Shown here: piece after piece, positions 56,882 through 64,000 of the stretch
Layout: the number at the start of each line of letters is the position of its first letter
Position numbering within the stretch: the stretch's first letter is position 1
From: Clostridium tagluense
GTDB lineage: Bacteria; Bacillota; Clostridia; Clostridiales; Clostridiaceae
Direction: 5' to 3'
Length of the DNA stretch: 64,000 bases
NCBI RefSeq assembly: GCF_003865095.1
Contig: NZ_BHYK01000001.1
Span: forward strand, 248,001-312,000
Notes under the pieces: generated by a model
What the model was told of the DNA's origin: nothing
What the model saw: the letters and a program-made list of their open reading frames with translations, nothing else
Databases searched by the model: none
Position numbers and translations under genes: made by a program

Positions 56882-56899
56882 TTGTTATATTATTAACGA
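56882..56899 (+). promoter_or_regulatory. Rex operator before crt
   Basis: TTGTTAT ATTA TTAACGA matches the Rex box TTGTTAA-N4-TTAACAA in 12 of 14 defined positions. It is followed at 56893-56907 by a further small inverted repeat. Lying downstream of the promoter, it would act as a roadblock. Confidence 0.72.
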
Positions 56900-56938
56900 A
56901 TTGTTAATAATGGATTAATTCGTAAGGAGTGAATTGTT

Positions 56939-57718
56939 GTGGAATACAAAAATGTTTTTTTTCAAAAAGAAGACAAAGTTGCAGTTATTACAATTAGTAG
57001 ACCCAAAGCTCTAAATGCATTAAACACAGAAACATTAAAAGAGCTGGAACTCGCAATTGATGAAATTGCAAATGATGACCAGATTTACGCAGTTATTATA
57101 ACAGGAGCGGGGAAAGCTTTTGTCGCAGGAGCTGATATCTCAGAAATGAAGGATCTAGATGCAATGGGTGGTAGAAAATTTGGTAATTTAGGAAACAGTG
57201 TATTTAGAAAACTAGAGACTTTAGAAAAACCTGTAATAGCGGCAGTAAACGGTTTTGCGCTAGGTGGAGGTTGTGAGCTTTCTATGGCTTGTGATATCAG
57301 AATAGCTTCATCAAAAGCAAAATTTGGACAACCAGAGGCAGGCCTTGGAATAACACCTGGATTTGGAGGTACACAAAGACTTGCTAGACTTGTGGGCACA
57401 GGTATGGCTAAACAATTATTATTTACTGCAGAAATTATTAATGCAGAAGAAGCCTTAAGGATAGGGCTTGTTAATAAGGTAGTAGAACCTGAAAATTTAA
57501 TTGAAGAAGCAAAACTATTAGCTAAAAAAATTGTTAGCAATGCACCTATAGCTGTTAAGTTATGTAAAACAGCAATCAATAGAGGTATGCAAATGGATAT
57601 AGATACAGCTTTAATTTATGAAGCTGAAATTTTTGGCGCGTGCTTTGCCACAGAAGATCAAAAAAGTGGAATGACAGCATTTCTTGAAAAATCAGAAAAA
57701 TGCTTTAAAAATAAATAA
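56939..57718 (+). CDS. crt: Crotonase (3-hydroxybutyryl-CoA dehydratase)
   Basis: A 259-residue enoyl-CoA hydratase interconverting 3-hydroxybutyryl-CoA and crotonyl-CoA. Motifs: RPKALNALN, AFVAGADISEM (oxyanion hole), NGFALGGGCELSMACDIRIA with a catalytic Glu, and PEAGLGITPGFGGTQRL with the second. Start GTG 56939 with AAGGAG. First gene of crt-bcd-etfB-etfA-hbd. Confidence 0.96.
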   Translation: MEYKNVFFQKEDKVAVITISRPKALNALNTETLKELELAIDEIANDDQIYAVIITGAGKAFVAGADISEMKDLDAMGGRKFGNLGNSVFRKLETLEKPVIAAVNGFALGGGCELSMACDIRIASSKAKFGQPEAGLGITPGFGGTQRLARLVGTGMAKQLLFTAEIINAEEALRIGLVNKVVEPENLIEEAKLLAKKIVSNAPIAVKLCKTAINRGMQMDIDTALIYEAEIFGACFATEDQKSGMTAFLEKSEKCFKNK

Positions 57719-57791
57719 ACATAAAATTTAAAAAAATAAGATAAAGATAATAATTATTATTTTTATCAGAGAATAGTGAGGAGGAAGTGTT

Positions 57792-58931
57792 ATGGATTTT
57801 TCATTGACAAAACAACAAGAATTTGTAAAACAAATGGTAAGGGAATTCACAATAAATGAAGTTGAACCAATAGCCGCAGAAATAGATAGAACAGAAAGAT
57901 TTCCTATGGAAACTGTAGAGAAAATGGCTAGATATCATATGCTTGGTATTCCAATTTCAACTGAATTTGGTGGAGCGGGTGGCGATAATTTATCTTACGT
58001 TATAGCTGTTGAAGAATTATCAAAAGCATGTGGAACTACAGGCGTTATACTTTCAGCCCATACTTCATTGTGCGCGGGCCCAATAGACATGTTTGGTACA
58101 TTAGAGCAAAAGAAAAAATATCTAATTCCACTTGCAAAAGGTGAAAAATTAGGTGCTTTCGGATTAACTGAGCCCAATGCAGGAACAGACGCGTCTGAGC
58201 AACAAACTACAGCGGTTTTAGAGGGCGATAATTATATATTAAATGGTTCGAAAATATTTATCACGAATGGCGGAGTAGCGGATACATTTATAGTCTTTGC
58301 TATGACTGATAAGAGCAAAGGAACAAAAGGAATTACTGCTTTCATAGTTGAAAAAGAGTTTCCTGGATTTTCAATTGGTAAACACGAAGATAAATTAGGA
58401 ATAAGAGCCTCTTCAACTACTGAACTTGTATTTGAAAATTGCATAGTTCCAAAAGAAAACATGCTTGGAAAAGAAGGAAAAGGATTTGGTATAGCAATGA
58501 AAACTCTTGACGGAGGAAGAATTGGTATAGCAGCTCAAGCACTAGGAATTGCAGAAGGAGCACTAGAAGCAGCAGCTAAATACATGAAAGAAAGAAAACA
58601 ATTTGGAAAACCTCTATCAGCATTCCAAGGACTTCAATGGATGATGGCTGAACTAGATGTTAAAGTTGAAGCTTCAAAACTTTTAGTATATAAGGCAGCA
58701 TGGAATAAAGATAATGGCCTTCCATACAGTTTAGAAGCTGCTAGAGCAAAATTATACGCATCAGAAACGGCTATGGAAGTTACAACTAAAGCTGTTCAAA
58801 TCTTCGGAGGATATGGATATACAAAAGAATATCCAGTAGAAAGAATGATGAGAGATGCTAAGATAACTGAGATTTACGAAGGAACTTCACAAGTACAAAA
58901 AATGGTTATCGCTGCAAACTTATTAAAGTAG
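57792..58931 (+). CDS. bcd: Butyryl-CoA dehydrogenase
   Basis: A 379-residue FAD enzyme reducing crotonyl-CoA to butyryl-CoA. Acyl-CoA dehydrogenase motifs: [14 protein letters not shown], the [11 protein letters not shown] segment, [18 protein letters not shown], and the catalytic Glu in [12 protein letters not shown]. With the two Etf subunits encoded directly downstream it is known from other clostridia to reduce ferredoxin by flavin-based electron bifurcation. GAGGAGG site. A 14-bp stem without loop (57740-57767) lies in the crt-bcd gap. Confidence 0.96.
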   Translation: MDFSLTKQQEFVKQMVREFTINEVEPIAAEIDRTERFPMETVEKMARYHMLGIPISTEFGGAGGDNLSYVIAVEELSKACGTTGVILSAHTSLCAGPIDMFGTLEQKKKYLIPLAKGEKLGAFGLTEPNAGTDASEQQTTAVLEGDNYILNGSKIFITNGGVADTFIVFAMTDKSKGTKGITAFIVEKEFPGFSIGKHEDKLGIRASSTTELVFENCIVPKENMLGKEGKGFGIAMKTLDGGRIGIAAQALGIAEGALEAAAKYMKERKQFGKPLSAFQGLQWMMAELDVKVEASKLLVYKAAWNKDNGLPYSLEAARAKLYASETAMEVTTKAVQIFGGYGYTKEYPVERMMRDAKITEIYEGTSQVQKMVIAANLLK

Positions 58932-58944
58932 GAGGGGATTAAAA

Positions 58945-59727
58945 GTGAATATAGTTGTATGTTTAAAACAAGTTCCAGATACAAATGAAGTTAAAATAGA
59001 TCCAAAGACAGGAACCCTTATAAGAGAAGGAGTTCCATCAATCATAAATCCAGATGATAAAAATGCGCTAGAGGAAGCACTAAGATTAAGAGATAGCGAT
59101 GGTGCTCATGTAACCGTTATAAGTATGGGACCACCACAAGCGGAAAAAGCATTAAGAGAAGCACTAGCTATGGGAGCGGATGACGCAATTTTAGTATCTG
59201 ATAGAGCATTTGCAGGAGCAGATACATTAGCTACATCACATGCATTGGCAGCAACTTTGAGAAAATTGGACTACGATGTAGTTTTTGCAGGTAGACAAGC
59301 AATTGATGGAGATACAGCGCAAGTTGGTCCAGAAATAGCAGAACACTTAGGTCTTGCTCAAATAACATACGTTGAAAAAGTTGAGATAATTAAAGGCGGA
59401 TTAAAAGTTAGAAAAGCTTGGGAAGATGGATATGAAAACATAGAAGTTAAAACACCGGTTCTTTTAACAGCTATAAAAGAGTTAAATCAGCCAAGATACA
59501 TGAATATAAAAAACATTTTTGATATGTATCAAAATAAAGAAGTTAAAGTTTGGAATGCAGATATTATTGGAGCAGATAAAGCTCTTCTTGGACTAAGCGG
59601 TTCGCCAACAAAGGTTAAGAAGTCTATGACTAAAGAACCTAAGGGAAACGGAGAACTTGTAAAGTTACCACCTAAAGAAGCAGCTCAGTATGTAGTTTCA
59701 AAATTAAAAGAAAACCACTTTATTTAA
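58945..59727 (+). CDS. etfB: Electron transfer flavoprotein, beta subunit
   Basis: A 260-residue subunit with the ETF beta fold: IVVCLKQVPDTNEVKIDP, NPDDKNALEEALRLRD, ALAMGADDAILVSD, VFAGRQAIDGDTAQVGPEIAEHLG. In bifurcating complexes it carries the FAD that splits electrons from NADH. It starts GTG with AGGAGGGG, 13 bases after bcd. Confidence 0.96.
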   Translation: MNIVVCLKQVPDTNEVKIDPKTGTLIREGVPSIINPDDKNALEEALRLRDSDGAHVTVISMGPPQAEKALREALAMGADDAILVSDRAFAGADTLATSHALAATLRKLDYDVVFAGRQAIDGDTAQVGPEIAEHLGLAQITYVEKVEIIKGGLKVRKAWEDGYENIEVKTPVLLTAIKELNQPRYMNIKNIFDMYQNKEVKVWNADIIGADKALLGLSGSPTKVKKSMTKEPKGNGELVKLPPKEAAQYVVSKLKENHFI

Positions 59728-59740
59728 GGAGGGATTTAGC

Positions 59741-60751
59741 ATGAATATAGAAGATTATAAAGGAATCTGGGTCTTTGCTGAGCAAAGAGATGGAGAACTT
59801 CAAAAAGTATCACTTGAGATTTTAGGTAAGGGACGGGAAATAGCAGATAAATTAAAAGTAGAATTAACAGCGGTAGTACTTGGAGATAATACAGATGCTA
59901 TGACGTCTGAACTCATAGCATTTGGAGCAGATAAAGTTATAGTAGCTGAGCACCCACTACTTGCCCACTTTTCAACTGATGCCTATGCAAAAGTTATTTG
60001 TGAACTTGCTATCGAAAGAAAGCCAGAAGTCATATTTATTGGAGCAAGTTATTTAGGAAGAGATTTAGGACCAAGGGTAGCAGCAAGACTTTCAACAGGA
60101 CTTACAGCTGACTGTACTTCCTTGGATGTAGATACAGAAACTAAAAATTTACTTATGACAAGACCAGCATTCGGAGGAAATCTTATGGCTACAATAGTTT
60201 GCTCCGATCATAGACCACAAATGGCTACTATTAGACCAGGAGTTTTTGAAAAATTAGCTAAAGATAAAAATAGAACTTGCAAGATCGAAAAAGTTACTGT
60301 AAATCTAACAGAGGCTGATATCAGAACTAAAACTTTAGAAGTTGTAAAGCTTGCTAAAGATATAGCAGATATTGGAGAAGCGAATATCATTGTATCTGGT
60401 GGTCGTGGCGTTGGATCTAAAGAAAACTTTGCAATACTGGAAACACTAGCAACTAGCCTAGGCGGAGTTGTTGGAGGATCGAGAGCAGCAGTTGAGAATG
60501 GTTGGGTAGATAAATCACTTCAAGTAGGACAAACAGGAAAAACTGTTAGACCAACTGTGTATATAGCTTGTGGTATATCAGGAGCAATTCAGCATTTAGC
60601 TGGTATGCAAGATTCTGATTTTATAATAGCTATAAACAAGGATGCATCTGCACCTATCATGAAAGTTGCAGATATTGCAATAGCTGCAGATTATACAAAA
60701 GTTCTACCTGAAATGGTAGCTCAGATCAATGCATTAAATGATGAAAAATAA
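59741..60751 (+). CDS. etfA: Electron transfer flavoprotein, alpha subunit
   Basis: A 336-residue subunit. The N-terminal domain (about 1-190) has IWVFAEQRDGELQKVSLE; the C-terminal FAD domain has IIVSGGRGVGSKENF, GGSRAAVENGWVD, QVGQTGKTVRPTVYIACGISGAIQHLAGM. It pairs with EtfB and Bcd. AGGAGGG site. A hairpin follows (60779-60817), so hbd may be expressed at a reduced or separate level. Confidence 0.96.
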   Translation: MNIEDYKGIWVFAEQRDGELQKVSLEILGKGREIADKLKVELTAVVLGDNTDAMTSELIAFGADKVIVAEHPLLAHFSTDAYAKVICELAIERKPEVIFIGASYLGRDLGPRVAARLSTGLTADCTSLDVDTETKNLLMTRPAFGGNLMATIVCSDHRPQMATIRPGVFEKLAKDKNRTCKIEKVTVNLTEADIRTKTLEVVKLAKDIADIGEANIIVSGGRGVGSKENFAILETLATSLGGVVGGSRAAVENGWVDKSLQVGQTGKTVRPTVYIACGISGAIQHLAGMQDSDFIIAINKDASAPIMKVADIAIAADYTKVLPEMVAQINALNDEK

Positions 60752-60778
60752 TATAATTAAATAGGTTTAATTAAAGTG

Positions 60779-60817
60779 AACTTGCTCTAATGCTAGAATT
60801 TAGTATTAGAGTAAGTT
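60779..60817 (+). terminator. Hairpin between etfA and hbd
   Basis: Inverted repeat AACTTGCTCTAATGCT / AGTATTAGAGTAAGTT with two G-T pairs, followed by TTAAA rather than a long T run. It may be a partial terminator or an mRNA-stability element inside the operon. A second short repeat AAAAATAG / CTATTTTT lies at 60820-60838. Confidence 0.6.
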
Positions 60818-60876
60818 TTAAAAATAGTTACTATTTTTAGTTTTAAATAAAATGAAATTTGAGGAGCGTGTTATTT

Positions 60877-61725
60877 ATGGAAAAGATTTTTGTACTTGGA
60901 GCTGGAACTATGGGAGCTGGAATTGTTCAGGCATTTGCAGCTAAAGGATATGAAGTAATAATAAGAGATATAAAAGATGAATTTGTAGATAAAGGACTTG
61001 CTGGAATCAAAAAGAATCTAGAAAGATTAGTTAGCAAGGAAAAAATAACAGTAGAAAATATGGAAGAAATACTTTCAAGAATCACAGGAACTACTGATAT
61101 GAGTTTAGCAGCAGATTGTGATTTAGTAGTTGAAGCTGCTGTAGAAAACATGGAAATCAAGAAACAAATTTTTGCAGAACTCGATAAAATTTGCAAACCA
61201 GAAACTATTTTATCATCAAATACATCTTCACTTTCTATAACAGAAGTAGCAGCTGCTACAAATAGACCTGATAAGGTTATAGGAATGCATTTCTTTAATC
61301 CAGCACCAATGATGAAGCTTGTAGAAGTAATAAAAGGAATGGCAACATCAGAAGAGACTTTTAACATTGTAAAGGAAGTTGCTATATCTATTGGAAAAGA
61401 TCCTGTAGAAATTGCAGAAGCACCAGGATTTGTGGTAAACAGAATATTAATACCAATGGTCAATGAAGCAATAGGAATATTTGCAGAAGGTATTGCATCA
61501 GCAGAAGATATCGATAAAGCAATGATGCTAGGAGCTAATCACCCAATGGGACCACTAGCACTAGGTGACCTTATAGGACTAGACGTATGTCTTGCTATAA
61601 TGGATGTTTTATATAAAGAAACTGGGGACTCTAAATACAGAGCTCATAGTCTTTTAAGAAAATATGTTAGAGGCGGATTATTAGGAAGAAAAACTAAAAA
61701 AGGATTCTTTAATTATACAAGATAA
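60877..61725 (+). CDS. hbd: 3-hydroxybutyryl-CoA dehydrogenase
   Basis: A 282-residue NAD(P)H-dependent enzyme reducing acetoacetyl-CoA to 3-hydroxybutyryl-CoA. It starts [20 protein letters not shown] with the dinucleotide-binding loop; [10 protein letters not shown], the catalytic His-containing [17 protein letters not shown] and [17 protein letters not shown] motifs follow. ATG 60877 has GAGGAG 10 bases upstream; an earlier in-frame start at 60859 lies before this site. Thiolase is not in the window. A terminator lies at 61756-61797. Confidence 0.96.
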   Translation: MEKIFVLGAGTMGAGIVQAFAAKGYEVIIRDIKDEFVDKGLAGIKKNLERLVSKEKITVENMEEILSRITGTTDMSLAADCDLVVEAAVENMEIKKQIFAELDKICKPETILSSNTSSLSITEVAAATNRPDKVIGMHFFNPAPMMKLVEVIKGMATSEETFNIVKEVAISIGKDPVEIAEAPGFVVNRILIPMVNEAIGIFAEGIASAEDIDKAMMLGANHPMGPLALGDLIGLDVCLAIMDVLYKETGDSKYRAHSLLRKYVRGGLLGRKTKKGFFNYTR

Positions 61726-61755
61726 TATAATATTTTAATATGAGAAATGAATCTA

Positions 61756-61797
61756 GAGGGTATTATAACTTATAGCAAGTTATAATGCTCTTGTTTT
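61756..61797 (+). terminator. Terminator after hbd
   Basis: Imperfect repeat with a solid 10-bp core ATTATAACTT / AAGTTATAAT and outer pairs, followed by TTGTTTTT. Confidence 0.8.
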
Positions 61798-61928
61798 TCG
61801 TACTTGTTAAAAATGAAAATTATCTATATCTAAAACATGTAAGGTTTAAGTAAAAAAAAGTTAGTATTTAAAACTATTTTACCAAATATATCAAATTTTG
61901 TCGCTTGAAGGTTGACTTTAAATTGCTG

Positions 61929-61946
61929 ACGTTATATAATTAACAA
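61929..61946 (+). promoter_or_regulatory. Rex-like operator 1 before the alcohol dehydrogenase
   Basis: ACGTTAT ATAA TTAACAA: the right half-site is perfect and the left has four of seven positions of TTGTTAA-N4-TTAACAA. Confidence 0.55.
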
Positions 61947-61948
61947 TG

Positions 61949-61966
61949 TAGTTAAACAAATAACAA
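61949..61966 (+). promoter_or_regulatory. Rex-like operator 2 before the alcohol dehydrogenase
   Basis: TAGTTAA ACAA ATAACAA matches the Rex box in 12 of 14 positions. It is two bases after site 1 and 14 bases before the -35 of the promoter. Confidence 0.6.
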
Positions 61967-61980
61967 AGTTGGCATAAGTG

Positions 61981-62010
61981 TTGACAAACATATAAGTATA
62001 AAAATATATA
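61981..62010 (+). promoter_or_regulatory. Promoter of the alcohol dehydrogenase gene
   Basis: TTGACA (61981-61986), 18 bases, TATATA (62005-62010). A short tandem repeat of ATATAAGTATAAAAA (two copies, 61990 to about 62021) covers the -10 region, so the exact -10 is uncertain. Confidence 0.6.
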
Positions 62011-62055
62011 AGTATAAAAACATATGATTCTATATATAAATAGGGGGGAAATATA

Positions 62056-63222
62056 ATGAATAGATTTACACTACCAAGAGACATTTATTTTGGAGAAAAT
62101 TCATTAGAAGTTTTAAAAACTATAAAGGGTAAAAAAGCAGTAATAGTTACTGGTGGAAGCTCTATGAAAAAATTTGGATTTTTAGATAAGGTTGAAGATT
62201 ACTTAAAAGAAGCAGGAATTGAAGTTAAGCATATTACTGGAGTAGAACCAGATCCATCAGTAGAAACAGTTATGAATGGTGCAAAAGTAATGAGAGAGTT
62301 TGAGCCAGACTTAATAGTATCAATTGGTGGGGGCTCACCAATTGATGCAGCAAAAGCAATGTGGATTTTCTATGAATATCCAGAATTTACTTTTGAACAA
62401 GCGGTTATACCCTTTGGTCTTCCAGAACTAAGACAAAAAGCTAAATTTATAGCTATACCATCAACTAGTGGAACAGCAACTGAGGTTACAGCATTTTCAG
62501 TAATTACCGACTATAAAGCAAAAATAAAGTATCCACTAGCGGATTTCAATTTAACACCAGATATAGCAATAGTTGATCCTGCACTGGCTCAAACAATGCC
62601 ACCTAAATTAGTAGCGCATACGGGCATGGATGCATTAACTCATGCAATTGAAGCTTATGTAGCAGGACTTCATTCAAGCTTTTCAGACCCAATGGCAATG
62701 CAAGCTATAACTATGATTAAAGAAAATTTATTAAAGTCCTTTGAAGGAAATGAAGAGGCGAGAAATGAAATGCACATTGCGCAATGCTTAGCTGGAATGG
62801 CATTCTCAAATGCACTACTAGGAATTGCTCATAGTATGGCACACAAAACAGGTGCTGTATTACATATCCCTCATGGCTGTGCAAATGCAATATTTCTTCC
62901 ATATGTTATAGATTTCAACAAAAAAGCTTGTGGAGATAGATATGCGGCTATTGCAAGAAACTTAAATTTAAGTGGAAATACGCAAGATGAATTAATAGAT
63001 TCATTAACTAATATGATAAGAGATTTAAATAAAGTTATGAATATACCATGTTCTTTAGCTGAATATGGTATAACTAAAAAAGAATTTGAAGCAAATGTAG
63101 ATTTTATGGCTGAAAATGCTATAAAAGATGCATGCACAGGATCTAACCCAAGATCAATAAATGTGGATGAAATGAAAAAAATATTTACGTGCACATTTAC
63201 AGGAGAAAAAGTTAATTTTTAG
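62056..63222 (+). CDS. Iron-containing alcohol dehydrogenase
   Basis: A 388-residue group III alcohol dehydrogenase, probably reducing aldehydes such as butyraldehyde or acetaldehyde with NAD(P)H. Cofactor motif SIGGGSPIDAAKAMW (about 95), PSTSGTATEVTAFSV, and metal ligands in THTGMDALTHAIEAY-like HTGMDALTHAIEAY and IAHSMAHKTGAVLHIPHG are complete. It starts ATG 62056 behind AGGGGGG. Its promoter has two Rex-like sites, so it is likely switched on at high NADH. Exact substrate unknown; butanol dehydrogenase is the best guess. Confidence 0.93.
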   Translation: MNRFTLPRDIYFGENSLEVLKTIKGKKAVIVTGGSSMKKFGFLDKVEDYLKEAGIEVKHITGVEPDPSVETVMNGAKVMREFEPDLIVSIGGGSPIDAAKAMWIFYEYPEFTFEQAVIPFGLPELRQKAKFIAIPSTSGTATEVTAFSVITDYKAKIKYPLADFNLTPDIAIVDPALAQTMPPKLVAHTGMDALTHAIEAYVAGLHSSFSDPMAMQAITMIKENLLKSFEGNEEARNEMHIAQCLAGMAFSNALLGIAHSMAHKTGAVLHIPHGCANAIFLPYVIDFNKKACGDRYAAIARNLNLSGNTQDELIDSLTNMIRDLNKVMNIPCSLAEYGITKKEFEANVDFMAENAIKDACTGSNPRSINVDEMKKIFTCTFTGEKVNF

Positions 63223-63251
63223 ACTTAAATGATTAGAATAAAGTAATATAA

Positions 63252-63294
63252 AATAAATTTGCAATTTTAAAAGATGATTTTAAGTTGCAAATTT
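63252..63294 (+). terminator. Terminator after the alcohol dehydrogenase
   Basis: Inverted repeat ATAAATTTGCA / TGCAAATTTAT with inner pairs TTTTAA / TTAAAA-like, followed by TATTTTTATG. Confidence 0.75.
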
Positions 63295-63349
63295 ATGCTA
63301 TTTTTATGCTACTTATAGAAAAAACAAATAGGAGATAAGCTAGTTTATG

Positions 63350-63378
63350 TTGACTATATACGTAGAAAGACTTAAACT
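63350..63378 (+). promoter_or_regulatory. Possible promoter of the riboswitch-nfnA unit
   Basis: TTGACT (63350-63355), 17 bases, TAAACT (63373-63378), a weak -10. It lies about 30 bases before the riboswitch. Confidence 0.35.
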
Positions 63379-63403
63379 ATAAATGTAATTTAATATGGGT
63401 GGA

Positions 63404-63604
63404 TGATAATTGTTGGAGATATCCCATATATTTTGGGGTAACCGAAGAAGAAACGAGTAAATTTTGCTAAAAATCACTCGGAAGCTTTCAGGTAGAGTAC
63501 AATAATTGGACATGTCCCTGGAGAGATCCATTTAGTATGGGCATCGAAGAAGAAACTCAAATAGTTTACTATTTTGAGGAAACTTTCAGATAAAAGGACA
63601 GGTA
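63404..63604 (+). ncRNA. Tandem glycine-type riboswitch
   Basis: Two consecutive aptamers of the glycine class. Aptamer 1 (about 63409-63510) has TTGGAGA, AACCGAAGAAG, a hairpin CGAGT / ACTCG, CTTTCAGGTA and closes with TTGGAC. Aptamer 2 (about 63515-63604) has CTGGAGAG, CATCGAAGAAG, a hairpin CTCAAATAG / CTATTTTGAG, CTTTCAGATA and AAAAGGACAGG. The short linker and order equal the Vibrio cholerae VCI-II type. In aptamer 2 two usually fixed bases changed together (CC to TC, GG to GA), which could preserve a pair. It precedes an nfnA-like gene instead of the usual glycine cleavage or transport genes. Confidence 0.85.
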
Positions 63605-63644
63605 GTGAATAGCATTAGTATTTCTATGCTCTTTACTGCCTGTC
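63597..63644 (+). promoter_or_regulatory. Riboswitch expression platform (terminator hairpin)
   Basis: GACAGGTAGTGAATAGCAT (from 63597) pairs with ATGCTCTTTACTGCCTGTC (to 63644) with a few mismatches; the tail is TATTTACTTT. The 5' arm begins with CAGG, which also forms the closing stem of aptamer 2 (CCTG near 63517). Ligand binding would therefore compete with this hairpin, predicting an ON switch. Confidence 0.65.
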
Positions 63645-63750
63645 TATTTACTTTAGGTATCTAAATAAAGATGCCTTGCAATCGTTTTACTAATAAATAT
63701 GTTGCAAAAAAATTAAATATAAAATCATAGATGAATATGGAGGAATAAAA

Positions 63751-64000
63751 ATGTATAAAATAATTGAGAAAAGAGCATTAGCACCACAAATATTTTTAAT
63801 GGATATTGAGGCGCCAAGAGTAGCTAAATCAGCAAAACCAGGTCAATTTGTAATTATCAAAATGGACGAAAAAGGTGAAAGAATACCACTTACAATCTCT
63901 GACTATGACACTAAAAGAGGTACAGTTACTATTGTAGTTCAAACAATAGGCTGTTCAACAAAAGAAATGGAAAACTATGAAGTTGGTGACTCGTTTTTAG
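63751..64000 (+). CDS. nfnA: NfnA-like FAD/NAD-binding subunit, partial
   Basis: The first 83 codons of a gene cut by the window end. The product begins MYKIIEKRALAPQIFLMDIEAP and has AKPGQFVIIKM, RIPLTISDYD and TIVVQTIGCSTKEME, the N-terminal FAD domain of the sulfide dehydrogenase/NfnA family (NADH-dependent reduced ferredoxin:NADP+ oxidoreductase, small subunit; also close to DHOD-type reductase subunits). NfnB should follow outside. AGGAGG-type site. It fits the energy scheme, as Bcd/Etf makes reduced ferredoxin. It is controlled by the glycine-type riboswitch directly upstream. Confidence 0.82.
   Translation, partial: MYKIIEKRALAPQIFLMDIEAPRVAKSAKPGQFVIIKMDEKGERIPLTISDYDTKRGTVTIVVQTIGCSTKEMENYEVGDSFL

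Noticed and set aside
57085-57579. Minus-strand open frame of 164 codons over crt
   Set aside because: Antisense to a complete, well-conserved crotonase; no own signals.

Overview
The window looks like the chromosome of an anaerobic, AT-rich, spore-forming Firmicute of the genus Clostridium or a close relative. Strong AGGAGG-type ribosome sites, A/T-ending codons, a lysine-fermentation cluster, the crt-bcd-etfB-etfA-hbd butyrate cluster under a Rex repressor, dlt genes and a class III fructose bisphosphatase all fit this. I see no rRNA, tRNA, CRISPR array or transposase gene.

Layout. 1-28.7 kb is a mosaic of single genes and small operons: a DUF1836 regulator, pepT, an HtrA protease, fbp, a CoA-binding protein, a SulP transporter with a divergent double-MarR regulator, a LemA/TPM pair, glucokinase, alpha-glucan phosphorylase, a MATE exporter, ilvE, a RusA-like nuclease, tsaD, a frameshifted AI-2E family permease, a degenerate receiver/zinc-ribbon protein, an orphan urocanate hydratase, two unrecognised membrane proteins, a formate/nitrite channel and a DtxR/MntR regulator. 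28.8-35.8 kb is an iron-siderophore uptake block (exporter-type ABC, ATPase, two permeases, binding lipoprotein, divergent AraC regulator) whose sequence looks richer in G/C than its surroundings. 37.2-47.0 kb is a complete lysine fermentation operon (kal-kce-atoD-atoA-kdd-kamA-kamB-kamC-kamD-kamE). 47.5-51.7 kb is dltABCD followed by a tiny DltX-like gene. 51.9-55.8 kb has an M14 peptidoglycan peptidase, two large palindromic repeats and an ABC-F ATPase. 56.1-64.0 kb has rex, the butyryl-CoA cluster, an iron-containing alcohol dehydrogenase and, behind a tandem glycine-type riboswitch, the start of an nfnA-like gene.

How it works together. Lysine is rearranged by KamA and KamDE (kept active by KamBC), oxidised by Kdd, cleaved by Kce and deaminated by Kal to crotonyl-CoA. 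The CoA-transferase AtoDA recycles acetoacetate and releases butyrate. Crotonyl-CoA is reduced to butyryl-CoA by Bcd/EtfBA, which are known to bifurcate electrons to ferredoxin. NfnA belongs to a ferredoxin:NADP oxidoreductase, and the alcohol dehydrogenase is an extra outlet for reductant. Rex-like operators lie upstream of crt and, in tandem, upstream of the alcohol dehydrogenase.

Most interesting to follow: the two-domain MarR protein beside a nested double palindrome, the tandem glycine-type riboswitch placed before an electron-transfer gene, the DltX microprotein at the 3' end of dlt, the two long hairpin elements near 53.2-53.8 kb, and two odd small domain combinations (RusA plus zinc ribbon, dead receiver plus zinc ribbon).
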